DNA from: Gardnerella greenwoodii 00703Dmash
Lineage (GTDB): Bacteria > Actinomycetota > Actinomycetes > Actinomycetales > Bifidobacteriaceae
DNA: 64,000 nt
Assembly (NCBI RefSeq): GCF_000263635.1
Contig: NZ_ADEV01000009.1
Span: forward strand, 1-64,000
Direction: 5' to 3'
Positions 43,358 through 53,428 of the stretch are shown in pieces (the first letter of the stretch is position 1; each line of letters starts with the position of its first letter). Below the pieces are notes generated by a model. The model saw only the letters and a list, made by a program, of their open reading frames with translations, did not search any database and was not told the DNA's origin. Position numbers and translations under genes: made by a program.

Positions 43358-45013
43358 TTACGCCACTTTTTGCTGCTTTATAATAAAATCTTCATTTTTT
43401 CTAAATATTGTTCCCTCCAACTCTAAAAGCGCAATCGCTCCGGAAACTTCTGCAATAGACGGAATTGTGCCTAATTTTTCTTTCTCGTACGAAAGCTTAA
43501 TAATTTCATAAATGCTATCAATGTTTGCATTTTCACGTTTGCGCTTGCATGTAAGAATCGCATTAATAATATGCTGTTGTATTTCAGCATAATTTTCTGA
43601 TTCGCTTGAATTTAAGACTTGCTTTTCCTGAATATTGTAAGTTTTATTACTAGTAGCAGAGTTGTTAAAAGAGTTGCTTTCCGCTGTTGTTTTACTAATA
43701 GCAGTTTTATTCAAAGCTCCAGCTATGTAATGGTGAGATTGTGGGAAAAGAATATCAGCATCTTGTTGGCTGCACACCATTATTGCTTGTGAATCGTGAA
43801 TAATTTTATTGCACCCAGCGTTATGCGGTCGATTGATGTCTCCTGGGATTGCATACAACTCGCGGTTTAAGTCTGTGGCCCATGTTGCAGTATTCAAAGC
43901 TCCTGATTGTAGTCTCGCTTGTGCTACAAGAACTTTTGAAGATAATGCTGCAATAATTCGGTTTCGTAGTAGGAATCTGTGCCCGACTGGAGTTGTGTCA
44001 GGGCACAATTCGCTTATGCAAGCACCGCCCTTTTCTATAATTTCATCAAAAAGCTGAGAATTGCTTTGTGGACCCATATGGTTCAATCCGCCTGCAAAAA
44101 CTGCAATTGTTCTTCCGATTGGTTTGTTTTCTCCGGCGTCTGTTTGAGCGTCAATTGCACCCCAGTGAGCTGCTGCATCAATTCCATAAGCGCCGCCAGA
44201 AATAATAGTATGCCCTTTTGAAGCGCAGTCGTACGCAAAACGATACGCTAATTCTCTTCCGTAATCTGTGCAAGATCTAGATCCCACAATTGCAAGCGGA
44301 TTATGGCATTGAATAAGTGCTTGAGGGTTTCCAATACCCCACAGGCATAATGGTGGAGAAAAGTGGCTGTGAAAAGCCAGGTCTTGTAATTGCTTTGGCC
44401 AATACTTACTGTGAGGCGCAATAATCCACTGCTTTCCTGAATTAGTGAACCAGTTACATAATGCGTTTGGCTCCCAAGTTGGTAGATGTGTTAGTCTAAC
44501 ACACCATTTTGCAAGAGTGTGGTGTAGTGCTTCTAAAGTTTGCGTATTGTTGTTGTCTCTGTACCCCCATGACTTTAATCCCTTATTAAAATACGATTCT
44601 AAAGTTGTTATTGAGTGGTGTTTGCTTATGTGCTTCCACATAGTAGATGTTAACTGTTGGCTTTTGCTGCGCTTGTCTTTAGACAAGCTAATATTATCCG
44701 CGTTTTCTTTAATAGCTTCTTCAATACTTTCTTGACCGGTTTCTTCGCAAGTTTCTTCACTAATAATAGGAAGTTGCATTTGTTGAGCAGAAGATTCTTG
44801 CTGTTGAGCTAGGAAACTTTTAACAATAGGATGCAGAAGCTTTACAATATCGTTAGCATGCTGCGCTCCAAGTAAAAGCGTATACATAATAGCGTCTGCT
44901 CCTTCTAAGCAGAACGTTAGTATTGCGCGAGAAAGTGTTTCCTCGTCAATTTCAATAACATTATCAATGCTATTTTCGCAATTTTTATTATTTACATTAT
45001 TAAGATTGCTCAT
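43358..45013 (-). CDS. dprA: DNA processing protein DprA
   Basis: Binds incoming single-stranded DNA and loads RecA during natural transformation. The Rossmann-type core (about 235-460) shows LAIVGSRSCTDYGRELA, ISGGAYGIDAAAHWGA, GGLNHMGPQSN, RFLLRNRIIAALS and ARLQSGALNTATWA. The 551-residue protein is longer than the usual 300-400, with an N-terminal extension containing a Gln/Glu-rich stretch and an Asn/Ser-rich segment before the C-terminal winged-helix-like end. Its ATG overlaps the comM stop by ATGA, showing translational coupling. Confidence 0.92.
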   Translation of the reverse strand: MSNLNNVNNKNCENSIDNVIEIDEETLSRAILTFCLEGADAIMYTLLLGAQHANDIVKLLHPIVKSFLAQQQESSAQQMQLPIISEETCEETGQESIEEAIKENADNISLSKDKRSKSQQLTSTMWKHISKHHSITTLESYFNKGLKSWGYRDNNNTQTLEALHHTLAKWCVRLTHLPTWEPNALCNWFTNSGKQWIIAPHSKYWPKQLQDLAFHSHFSPPLCLWGIGNPQALIQCHNPLAIVGSRSCTDYGRELAYRFAYDCASKGHTIISGGAYGIDAAAHWGAIDAQTDAGENKPIGRTIAVFAGGLNHMGPQSNSQLFDEIIEKGGACISELCPDTTPVGHRFLLRNRIIAALSSKVLVAQARLQSGALNTATWATDLNRELYAIPGDINRPHNAGCNKIIHDSQAIMVCSQQDADILFPQSHHYIAGALNKTAISKTTAESNSFNNSATSNKTYNIQEKQVLNSSESENYAEIQQHIINAILTCKRKRENANIDSIYEIIKLSYEKEKLGTIPSIAEVSGAIALLELEGTIFRKNEDFIIKQQKVA

Positions 45014-46653
45014 ATTCGTGTCCTTAAACTAATAGCCTGAGCCATGTCTGTCATGTCTGGGGAAGTATGTCCAGAAAGATCTGCTAACGTCCAAGCAAGT
45101 CGCAACGCTCTATCCGCTCCTCTTAAACTCAATTGGTGTTTTTCTAATGCTCTATTAATAAGCCCAACAGCCTGTTTAGAAGTGTATTTTCGAAGCCATG
45201 TTCCGGAAGCTTGAGCATTGCAATCCCAACCTTGCTTACTGAAACGAGTCCTAGCTACTTGACGTGCTTCTGTTACATTATTGCGCATCATTTCACTTGT
45301 AAGAGTTGTGCTTGATTCTTCACTCGGTCCGTGAACTTGATTGTTTTGGTTTGGTATAACAATTCTTTCCACAGGTGGAACATCCATTTGAATGTCAATG
45401 CGATCAAGAATAGGGCCGGAAAGTCTAGAAAAGTATCTAGCGCGTTCTCGCTCTTTGCACGTGCATCGCTCTCCGTTTCCATACGCGTAGCCGCAAGGAC
45501 AAGGATTTGCTGCAATAACAAGCTGGAATTTAGCAGGATAAAGCGTAGTTCCTTTTGAGCGTGAAATAGCAATATGTCCGGATTCTAGTGGCTCTCGAAG
45601 TGTTTGCAAAACTCTTGGTGAAAATTCTGGAGCTTCGTCCATAAACAGCACTCCGCAGTGTGCGCGAGTGATAATACCAGGTTTTGCAACTCCTGTTCCG
45701 CCTCCAATAAGAGAAGCTGCTGAAGCTGTATGATGCGGTGCTTCAAATGGTGGAATGTCACTAATGCCGTAGTAGGGTAGAGTTCCGCATAGCGAACGTA
45801 TTGAAGCAACTTCAAGCTGTTCTTGTTCATTAAGAGGACACATAATGCTTGGTATTCGAGATGCGAGCATGGTTTTTCCGGATCCTGGAGGGCCAATCAT
45901 CATAACGTGATGCCCTCCGGCTGCAGCAACTTGAAGAGCCCACTTTGTGTGTTCTTGCCCAATAACTTCGCACATGTCTCCAATCTCATATTTTGAATTA
46001 ACTTGTAATGGTGAAGCACTTTGATCTTCTAATATTTCAGAATGCTCATTATTGGTATTGTCTTTCCCATTTCGTTCTAAAACTTGCATGTGCTTATAAA
46101 CTGGGTCTTCTTCAATGAGTTTTAGTGACTCTTCTTGCAAAGTTCCATGCAATTCGGTTACTAAATCATAAATATGATGTATTCCAATAGTCTCAATACC
46201 TTCTACTAATTGCGCTTCCGCAAGATTTTCTTGAGGAATAATCATGCGCTTAAAATGCTTCTTTTTTGCGTAAAGAGCAATAGGAAGCATTCCTTGTATT
46301 GGAAGAACTGTGCCATCAAGATTTAGTTCTCCTAAAATAACGGTATTTTCAAGTTCAGAAAGTGGAATATATTTTTCGGCGCTTAAAATACTTGCTGCAA
46401 TAGCAAGATCGTATGAAGATCCACTTTTAGGCATTGAAGCAGGAGATAAGTTTACTGTTACTCTACCTTCTGGCCATTTGCAGTGTAAAGCATGATGAGC
46501 TGACTTTACTCGTTCTCTAGCTTCGCTTAGAGAAGTGTCTGGAAGTCCTATTATTGAAAAGTTTGGCATATTGCCAGACATAAATGCTTGAAGTTTAATC
46601 GTAAAAGCTTTAAGTCCAATAAGTCCAACTGATAATGCGTTTCCAATACTCAT
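45010..46653 (-). CDS. comM: ComM / Mg-chelatase-like AAA+ ATPase (YifB family)
   Basis: A hexameric helicase that promotes branch migration during transformation and recombination. The 547 residues comprise the N-terminal LonC-like domain (about 1-170), an inserted polar linker (about 185-215) and the AAA+ domain with Walker A MIGPPGSGKTMLA and Walker B GVLFMDEAPEF. ANPCPCGYAYG, RCTC and SGPILDRIDI follow, then the C-terminal helical domain. The start ATG shares one base with the yraN stop (TAATG) and the end overlaps dprA, so yraN, comM and dprA form one operon. Confidence 0.93.
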   Translation of the reverse strand: MSIGNALSVGLIGLKAFTIKLQAFMSGNMPNFSIIGLPDTSLSEARERVKSAHHALHCKWPEGRVTVNLSPASMPKSGSSYDLAIAASILSAEKYIPLSELENTVILGELNLDGTVLPIQGMLPIALYAKKKHFKRMIIPQENLAEAQLVEGIETIGIHHIYDLVTELHGTLQEESLKLIEEDPVYKHMQVLERNGKDNTNNEHSEILEDQSASPLQVNSKYEIGDMCEVIGQEHTKWALQVAAAGGHHVMMIGPPGSGKTMLASRIPSIMCPLNEQEQLEVASIRSLCGTLPYYGISDIPPFEAPHHTASAASLIGGGTGVAKPGIITRAHCGVLFMDEAPEFSPRVLQTLREPLESGHIAISRSKGTTLYPAKFQLVIAANPCPCGYAYGNGERCTCKERERARYFSRLSGPILDRIDIQMDVPPVERIVIPNQNNQVHGPSEESSTTLTSEMMRNNVTEARQVARTRFSKQGWDCNAQASGTWLRKYTSKQAVGLINRALEKHQLSLRGADRALRLAWTLADLSGHTSPDMTDMAQAISLRTRI

Positions 46654-47264
46654 TAGAATGCTCCTGGAATATGCGTGAATTGAATATTGCTGTTGTTATC
46701 TATTTCTTCTAGCGCTTGAATCATGCATGCAGAATCGCTATACGTGTATTTGTTTATAACAAGAATTGATACTGCATCAAAACGAATACGGTATCTAGGT
46801 ATGTCGGTGCCGAATTTTTCTATCCACTGCATGCCTGCTTTACGCAATTTACTACGTTTATCTTGGTTGATTGCTTCAAGAGGTGTGCCATATTGGACGC
46901 TTCGTCTAGTTTTGACTTCCACAAAAACTAACTTTTGTTCCGGTGTAATCATAACTAAATCTAATTCTCCTTGACGCGAATGCCAGTTCCTGTCAATAAC
47001 ATGCCAACCTTGTTGCATTAGGCGCAAAGCGGCGTATGTTTCTCCCAGTTTTCCAAGCTCTTTGCTGTCAACAGAGTCTGATTGAAGATCTTGCGAGACT
47101 TGCTCAAGTTTTGAGTGCAACAATTCTTGTGCCGTCTCATAGTCTTCAATGTATTCCATTGGAATAATTTCGTTGTCAATAATTTGTTTTTTAATAGCCA
47201 TATAGCCATTTTCATAACTTGTTTTAATGTAATCCAGATTTTTATTCCATTGTGGATAAAACAT
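46653..47264 (-). CDS. YraN family (UPF0102) nuclease-like protein
   Basis: A small protein with a restriction-endonuclease-like fold that usually sits with comM and dprA. Its role is unproven, probably in DNA processing. The core (about 68-200) carries GKLGETYAALRLMQQGW, the active-site-like RQGELDLV and FVEVKTRRS (E-x-K), and the family end RIRFDAVSIL. The first 65 residues are an extension beyond the usual 115-130 residues. An internal ATG such as the one at residue 36 could be the real start, since the ribosome site at 47264 is weak. Confidence 0.85.
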   Translation of the reverse strand: MFYPQWNKNLDYIKTSYENGYMAIKKQIIDNEIIPMEYIEDYETAQELLHSKLEQVSQDLQSDSVDSKELGKLGETYAALRLMQQGWHVIDRNWHSRQGELDLVMITPEQKLVFVEVKTRRSVQYGTPLEAINQDKRSKLRKAGMQWIEKFGTDIPRYRIRFDAVSILVINKYTYSDSACMIQALEEIDNNSNIQFTHIPGAF

Positions 47265-47492
47265 TTTCTCTGCGTGTTTATTTAGTTTATAAAATGTATT
47301 TCTAGAAAATTGTTATTTAGATAGTGCTTAAATATTTAGAAAATTTCTATATCATACTTAAGTATTACTTGCAGTGTTTTTTATTAAAAGTTCAATCTTA
47401 CGTACGATGGTAATCAGCTGTATTTTTCCGTAAATTTAAGTATTAGCAGTAGATAACTATGCGATTACTACTTTTTAAGAAAAGGAGCAGTT

Positions 47493-48332
47493 ATGAACAG
47501 TCCGTACGAAACAAGCTCATATGAGCAAGAAAATGCTTTAGATTTTAGAGCAGATTTTAATCAAAACTTGATTGGCGAAACTGCGGTTGCAGCTTTGCAT
47601 GTTGTTAAAGATTTTGGCAAGGGTGCAGGAATTGTTCACGCTTTGCGAGATGTAAGCGTAAGTTTTGAGCGCGGCAAGTTTACGGCGATTATGGGTCCTT
47701 CTGGTTCTGGAAAGTCAACTTTAATGCATTCCTTGGCTGGTCTTGACAGTGTTAATTCTGGAAAAGTTTTGGTTGATGGCCTTGATATTACAGGCATGAG
47801 CGATAAGCAGCTTACACTTATGCGTCGCGAAATGGTTGGGTTTATTTTCCAAAGTTTTAATCTTCTTCCAATGTTTAGCGCTGAGCAAAATATTCTCATG
47901 CCTCTTACTTTGGCGGGCAAAAAGCCAGATAAGCAATGGTTTAATACTTTGGTTAATACTCTTGGCTTGCAAAATCGCTTAAAGCATAGGCCTGCTGAGC
48001 TTTCTGGTGGCCAGCGCCAACGCGTTGCAATCGCTCGAGCTTTAATCTCTAAGCCTTCCGTAGTTTTTGCAGACGAGCCTACCGGAAATCTTGACTCTGC
48101 TTCCAGCTCAGAAGTTTTGCATTTCTTGAAGAAGTCCGTAACTGAGCTTGGTCAAACTGTGATTATGGTTACGCATGATGCTGTTGCAGCCTCTTATTCT
48201 GATCGAGCAATCGTGTTTGCAGATGGTCAAATCGTTGAAGATGTGCAAAATCCTACTGCAGAAGGCATGAGCAAGATGCTTATGGAACGCAGTGAGGCTG
48301 GTATTAGTAATCAGTCTGCTCAATTGCAATAA
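47493..48332 (+). CDS. ABC transporter ATPase (MacB/LolD type)
   Basis: Nucleotide-binding subunit for the permease that follows. The 279-residue protein has a polar extension of about 30 residues, then Walker A GPSGSGKST near 67, a Q-loop FQSFN, signature LSGGQRQRVAIARAL, Walker B VVFADEPTGNLD and the H-loop THD. These are typical of LolD/MacB-type ATPases that drive FtsX-fold permeases by mechanotransmission. The start follows AAAGGAGC. The gene lies 17 nt before the permease gene. Confidence 0.93.
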   Translation: MNSPYETSSYEQENALDFRADFNQNLIGETAVAALHVVKDFGKGAGIVHALRDVSVSFERGKFTAIMGPSGSGKSTLMHSLAGLDSVNSGKVLVDGLDITGMSDKQLTLMRREMVGFIFQSFNLLPMFSAEQNILMPLTLAGKKPDKQWFNTLVNTLGLQNRLKHRPAELSGGQRQRVAIARALISKPSVVFADEPTGNLDSASSSEVLHFLKKSVTELGQTVIMVTHDAVAASYSDRAIVFADGQIVEDVQNPTAEGMSKMLMERSEAGISNQSAQLQ

Positions 48333-48349
48333 AAGGTGGTGAAGTTAGA

Positions 48350-51043
48350 ATGTGGAAAATCGCGCTAAAACTTATGCGTAAAAGCGTGCGCATGCTAATC
48401 GCCTCTGGAATTGCAATTCTTATAGGCAGCATGTTTATGAGCGCTACTTTGCTTTTTGTAAACAGTGTTGACGACTTGATGGTTCGCAATGCAACGGAAG
48501 AATTCCATAGCGCAAATTATGCAATCTCATCTAAAAGCTCTAACAGTTCTCCGAATAGTGGAATTCATTATAAAGACCTTCATTTAGACGAAATATCGAA
48601 GATGCCTGGTGTCAACGGTATTCGTAGTAACGATGCGACTGCGCTTGTAAGAGTAGAAAAAGGTGATAAATCAGTTACGAGCGCTGCTTGGTCTAGTGGT
48701 TTGTATGGAAATCTTCCTGTGTATAAATCAACAGAAGGTAGAGATCCGCAAAAAATAGGCGAAATTACGCTTATTAAAAGTATTGCTAAATCCATACATG
48801 CAAACATTGGCGATACTATAACTTTGGTTAAAGTAGATGACACTGGCGGAAATAAAGAAAAATCGTACGATGTTCGTGTGGTTGGTCTTGTTGACGATGG
48901 AGAACATTCTCAAATACCATTTTCAAATCGCGGCATATATCTTGGCGGCGTAACGAACGATTTTTGTGCAAAACTCAACAATCTTAAGAATTTTGATGAT
49001 CAAGTTGTGCAAAGCAAAGTGTATATGAGCATCGATGAATCTAAAATAAACGATTTATCTCCTAAGATTAGTGCTTTGCTTCCAGAGCAATTTTCTCTTA
49101 TGTCTAGGCATGATGTTGGTGTAAGAGCTGTTCGAAATGTGTCCAACGGCACTAATTTTGTGACTATGTTCTTGCTATCTTTTGGTGTTCTAGCATTGCT
49201 TATTTCTTCGCTTGTTATAGCAAACACATTCCAAGTGTTGGTCGCTCAACGCAGACGAACTCTTGCACTTTTGCGCGTAATTGGCGCACAATCGCACCAG
49301 CTTTATGCGGCAGTTTTGCTTGAAGCTGCAATACTTGGAGTTATTTCTGCGGCTGTTGGCGTGCTTTGCGCAATCGGATTTATGGGCGCAATTAGTAACT
49401 TGAATATTAATTCTGGGCCATTATCTAAGATTCCTTTGATTGTTTCGCTTCCAGCGGTTGTGTGGCCAATAGTAATTGGCGCGATTGTAACAGTTCTTGC
49501 ATCTATGGGTGCTGCGCGATCTGCTACAAAAGTAACGCCTATGGAAGCGTTGCGACCAATGGATTTGATTAAAGATAAGCGTGCAAGCATTCTTCGCTCT
49601 GTTTTTGGCGTTCTATTTATTGTTGTAGGTATTTTATTTACGGCTTTAAGTGCTACTTCTTTGGCAAGCATGATTGCTCAGCAGTCGCCTAATGCTGGTG
49701 CTGACTCTTGGAGAACTTTGCTTGTGGCAGTTTTTGGATGCGCGCTTGTGTTTATTGGAATTATTATTACAGCAACATTCTGGATGCCGTTTGCTATGAA
49801 GGCAACTGGCGCAGTTATGGCACTTTGTGGGCCTGCTTCTAAAGTTGCCAACGCAAACGTGCAAAGAAATCCTAGAAGAGTTGCTGCAACTGGAACGGCT
49901 TTGCTTATTGGTGTAACGCTTGTTTCTACGGTAGTAACTGGCGCAATCTGCGGTAAAGCAACTCTTAAAGGTGTTGTTGATGACCGTTACAGTGTTGACA
50001 TTATTATTCAAGGCAAGAATGTTGACGAGTTTTTAGCTGCCGATATTTCAAAGATTAGTGGAATAAAGCATGCTGAGTTGCTTCCTGCAGTTCCTATGAC
50101 TTTTAAGAACGCTAAGGGCAAAACTGAGTATGCTATGACAGCTGGAGTTGATAATGTAGATCAGCTTCGAAATGTAATGCACACTGACCTTGATGGCGTT
50201 AACATAAACAAGGATTCTGTGCTTTTGCCTAAGTTTAATGATGAAGGTGGAGAGCCTTTTGACCTTAAAAAAGGAAACCTTAATCTGCAAGCTTACGTAG
50301 AAAAGTACAGTTCTGGTGAAACAGACAGCAATAATATTACGCCATTTACCGGCATGAATACAGACCCGAGTAATAACGATAAGAGCATTACTGTAAAGCA
50401 AGTTCAGTTTAAGACTTATAGAAATGTTGGTGTGTATTCAAATAATACTGCTTTTGTGAGCAAATCCTACTTCAATAACTACCTTAAGCCTACAACGCAT
50501 ATGCTGCTTATTTCGGTAGACTCTAGCAAAGCTAATCTTGTAGATATTGCTAAAAACATTCAAAATGTTACATCTAGCTATGCGGAGGTTATGGCTACTG
50601 GAAGCGTGTTTGAGCGAGCAAAGTGGGAGAGTGCTATCGACGCAATGATGATGGTACTTGTTGGCTTAATAGCAGTAGCTGTTGTGATTGCTTTAATAGG
50701 CGTTGCAAACACATTAAGCTTGTCTGTTATTGAGCGAACCAAAGAATCTGCAACTTTGCGCGCAATAGGCATGACAAGGGGACAGGTTAGAAGGTCTCTT
50801 GCGTTGGAGGCAACGTTGATTTCCTTAACAAGTACTGTTTCGGGCTTGATTGTTGGAACAGCGTTTGGATGGATTGGATCCTACATGGTGTTTAGCGTAA
50901 TTGGCAAAGTTCCGTTTGTAGTTGATTGGACTATTTACGCGGTTCTTGCTTTAATCGCTTTGCTTGCAGCTCTTCTTTCCAGCGTGCTTCCAGCTCGTAG
51001 AGCAGTGAAGTCTTCGCCAGTAGCTGCGCTCGCGGAGGACTAA
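48350..51043 (+). CDS. FtsX-family ABC permease
   Basis: An 897-residue permease of the MacB/LolCE superfamily. One N-terminal helix (about 15-38) is followed by a large extracytoplasmic domain (to about 265). Then come helices of a first FtsX domain (about 270-390), further helices around 425-500, a second external domain (about 530-755), and a C-terminal FtsX domain (about 765-890) ending in LPARRAVKSSPVAALAED. This duplicated plan is usual in Gram-positive bacteria, where such systems export peptides, lipids or antibiotics or sense envelope stress. The substrate is unknown. No two-component genes are adjacent. Confidence 0.9.
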   Translation: MWKIALKLMRKSVRMLIASGIAILIGSMFMSATLLFVNSVDDLMVRNATEEFHSANYAISSKSSNSSPNSGIHYKDLHLDEISKMPGVNGIRSNDATALVRVEKGDKSVTSAAWSSGLYGNLPVYKSTEGRDPQKIGEITLIKSIAKSIHANIGDTITLVKVDDTGGNKEKSYDVRVVGLVDDGEHSQIPFSNRGIYLGGVTNDFCAKLNNLKNFDDQVVQSKVYMSIDESKINDLSPKISALLPEQFSLMSRHDVGVRAVRNVSNGTNFVTMFLLSFGVLALLISSLVIANTFQVLVAQRRRTLALLRVIGAQSHQLYAAVLLEAAILGVISAAVGVLCAIGFMGAISNLNINSGPLSKIPLIVSLPAVVWPIVIGAIVTVLASMGAARSATKVTPMEALRPMDLIKDKRASILRSVFGVLFIVVGILFTALSATSLASMIAQQSPNAGADSWRTLLVAVFGCALVFIGIIITATFWMPFAMKATGAVMALCGPASKVANANVQRNPRRVAATGTALLIGVTLVSTVVTGAICGKATLKGVVDDRYSVDIIIQGKNVDEFLAADISKISGIKHAELLPAVPMTFKNAKGKTEYAMTAGVDNVDQLRNVMHTDLDGVNINKDSVLLPKFNDEGGEPFDLKKGNLNLQAYVEKYSSGETDSNNITPFTGMNTDPSNNDKSITVKQVQFKTYRNVGVYSNNTAFVSKSYFNNYLKPTTHMLLISVDSSKANLVDIAKNIQNVTSSYAEVMATGSVFERAKWESAIDAMMMVLVGLIAVAVVIALIGVANTLSLSVIERTKESATLRAIGMTRGQVRRSLALEATLISLTSTVSGLIVGTAFGWIGSYMVFSVIGKVPFVVDWTIYAVLALIALLAALLSSVLPARRAVKSSPVAALAED

Positions 51044-51101
51044 ATTTCGCAAAAACTATATGTGAAAGATAGTTTGTAGAAGTTAATTTGCAGAAAAATA
51101 A

Positions 51102-51147
51102 AGATAATGCCGGTGTGTAAATTTTACGTGTCGGCATTATCTTTTTT
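51102..51147 (+). terminator. Terminator of the ABC exporter operon
   Basis: 11-bp stem AGATAATGCCG/CGGCATTATCT with a 19-nt loop and a run of six T. Confidence 0.85.
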
Positions 51148-51337
51148 CTAAGCGTTTTTCGACACGCAGAAAAAATTTGTATTATCGTTATTATTTTTTT
51201 ATTAAAATGTACGCATAATTATGCGAAGATTATAATATTATGTATAAAAATAGCATTTTTTATTAGAGATATTCAAAAATAATACGATTATTATTCATAA
51301 TGACAAGTTTTGCCGGAAATTTTCCGAATAAATAGCG

Positions 51338-51367
51338 TTGAAAATGTATTTATTTCTTTGTTATGCT
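51338..51367 (+). promoter_or_regulatory. Promoter of the coiled-coil surface protein gene
   Basis: TTGAAA, 18-nt spacer, TATGCT, 60 nt before the ATG. A weaker candidate, TTCGAC-16-TATTAT, lies at 51158-51185. Apart from these and the terminator at 51102, the gap 51044-51426 holds nothing I recognise. Confidence 0.5.
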
Positions 51368-51426
51368 CAAAATGACTGCTGACGTAAGTTAGACATGAAG
51401 GCCGCTACGAGCAAGGAGTAGAAAAT

Positions 51427-53316
51427 ATGGTAACGGTCAATAAAAAATCTGCCGCAGCAATTGCAGGAATCTTATTGTTAATGCAAAGCCCAATGCCAGC
51501 GTGGGCGCAAGATGCTGCTGATGAAGTACAGAGTGTACCAGCTCAAACAGAGGCGACTAAAAAAGCGTCTACTGAAGAAGCAATTGAAAAAGCTGAAGAG
51601 CAAGTTCAGCAATTAGAAGATCAAATTGAAGCGTATAAGAAAAAAGTCGAAGAATTTGACAATCTTTTAAATAAAATCTCTGAAACTGAAAAAACACTTG
51701 AAAACGCTGAGAAAGATAAAGCAAAGGAACTTTCAGAAGCTGAGAATGCATTAAAAATGGATTCCGAAGCTGCAAAAGCAAAGGTTGCAGAATTTGAAAA
51801 ATCCAAAAAAGAAAAAGAGAGTAATCTTACTGGATTAAAAGCAGCATATGAATTTTTAAAAGAGCAATATGATAATGCAAAATTAGCTCTTGACGATTTG
51901 CAAAATAATGAAGAAGAAAAAAGTGAAACAACAAAAAGAGCTGCAGCTAACATAAAACAATATGAATCACAGATTTCCGATCTTCACAAAGAAGTAGATT
52001 CTCTTAAGGAATCTATTGCAAGTGATTCTGCTCAAGTTAAAGAGCATGAAACAAAAATGACTGATTTAGAATCTGCGTTAGAAAAAGCTGTTAAAGAAAA
52101 TAGTGGTGATATTGATTCTATAAATAATCAGCTTAAAAAAGTTTCTGATGATCAAAATTTGCTTTTTAAAAAAATAGAAGGGAATAGGCAATCTGTTGCT
52201 GCTAAAGAAAAAACTGTGAAACAATTAGAGACCCTTTTCAAAGCAGCAAAGCAAGAATTTGAAAAAGCAGATGAAGAACTTAAAAAGATTAAAGATCAAA
52301 TTGATAAGTCTAAGAAAGATGTAGCCAATAAGCTTGAAGCTTCTAATACTAAAGATTCTGAAGCAAAGAAAGCAGAGTCTGAAATAAAGCTTCTTAATAA
52401 TATTATTGAGAACTATAAGTTAGTTGGCAAAGATAATGAGCTAAGCCAAAAAATTAACTCCTTAAAAAATGGTGTCGAGGGTGCTAAAGCAGCTAAGAAA
52501 AATCAGATTGATGAGAGAACTGAGAAAAGTGATTTAAAGAATAAAGCTGAAGATTCTTTAAAGGAAGCAGAAAAGAATCTTGAGGCAGCTAGAATTAAAG
52601 TTACTACTCTCAAAGCTCAATTGGAACAGGAAAAAGCTCAAAAGAATCAGCAAAATAGCAGCAGTTCTGCTGGCAATAATGATGCCAAAGAATCTGAAAA
52701 ACAGACTGCTCCTATTGCGCCAGCACCTTCTGAGTCTGAATCTAAAGAGCATGTTTCTCCAGTACCAGCACCTCCAGTAGTATCTGCTCCGAAAGTAGCT
52801 GCTCCTGCTCCTGCAGTACCTGAAGCTAAGATTCCAGCTCCGTCTGTTAACGCACCAGCTATGCCACCTGCTTCTGTTGTTCCATCAGCATCTGTTGCTC
52901 CTGCAAACCCAGTAGTGCCAGCAGTTCAAGTTGAAGATAATTCAGCTCCTGCTGTTTCTGAAGATGCTGCAGATAAGCAGTCAAAGCCTGTTGAAAGCAA
53001 GACTGTTGAATCTGCAAAGCCTTCTGCAAAGCCTTCTGAATCTAATGTTGCTAAAGAAAACGCTAAAACTGCAGAAAGTGCTGAAACTGCCGAAAATGAT
53101 GATGTTCAGGATCGTCCTGCTAACGAAACTGACGAAAAGATTTCGGATACTGAAAGCGAAAAGCCACAAGCTCAAGCTAGCGCTACAGCCGAGAACAAGT
53201 CTTCTGGCAATATGCTTAGCACTATAATGTTGGGTGTTTTGGGTGTGCTAACCATTTCTGGTGCATCTGCTGCAGGCGTAACATTTATGCGTCACCGCCG
53301 TGCTCCTAAGGCCTAA
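51427..53316 (+). CDS. Secreted, membrane-anchored coiled-coil protein
   Basis: A 629-residue surface protein of unknown function. The signal peptide (1-28) ends in PMPAWAQ. Residues about 45-405 form a long heptad-type coiled coil rich in Glu, Lys and Ala. A Pro/Ala/Val-rich stretch (about 425-510) and a Ser/Glu/Lys-rich stretch (510-590) would span the cell wall. A single membrane helix (about 598-620) with RHRR ends it. There is no LPXTG motif. The layout recalls streptococcal M-like proteins and other wall-spanning rods. The start follows AAGGAGTAG. The gene has its own promoter and terminator. Its role is inferred as adhesion or a structural surface spike. Confidence 0.8.
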   Translation: MVTVNKKSAAAIAGILLLMQSPMPAWAQDAADEVQSVPAQTEATKKASTEEAIEKAEEQVQQLEDQIEAYKKKVEEFDNLLNKISETEKTLENAEKDKAKELSEAENALKMDSEAAKAKVAEFEKSKKEKESNLTGLKAAYEFLKEQYDNAKLALDDLQNNEEEKSETTKRAAANIKQYESQISDLHKEVDSLKESIASDSAQVKEHETKMTDLESALEKAVKENSGDIDSINNQLKKVSDDQNLLFKKIEGNRQSVAAKEKTVKQLETLFKAAKQEFEKADEELKKIKDQIDKSKKDVANKLEASNTKDSEAKKAESEIKLLNNIIENYKLVGKDNELSQKINSLKNGVEGAKAAKKNQIDERTEKSDLKNKAEDSLKEAEKNLEAARIKVTTLKAQLEQEKAQKNQQNSSSSAGNNDAKESEKQTAPIAPAPSESESKEHVSPVPAPPVVSAPKVAAPAPAVPEAKIPAPSVNAPAMPPASVVPSASVAPANPVVPAVQVEDNSAPAVSEDAADKQSKPVESKTVESAKPSAKPSESNVAKENAKTAESAETAENDDVQDRPANETDEKISDTESEKPQAQASATAENKSSGNMLSTIMLGVLGVLTISGASAAGVTFMRHRRAPKA

Positions 53317-53369
53317 AGCTTGTAAAAAATACTAGATAATTTAAATCTAATAAGATAATAATCTAAATT

Positions 53370-53409
53370 TGCGGCTATTAATGCATAATGCACGAATAGC
53401 CGCATTTTT
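53370..53409 (+). terminator. Terminator of the coiled-coil protein gene
   Basis: 10-bp stem TGCGGCTATT/AATAGCCGCA, with a possible inner GCAT/ATGC pairing, and five T. It lies between convergent genes. Confidence 0.85.
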
Positions 53410-53428
53410 ATATGTTTTGGCTCATTCA

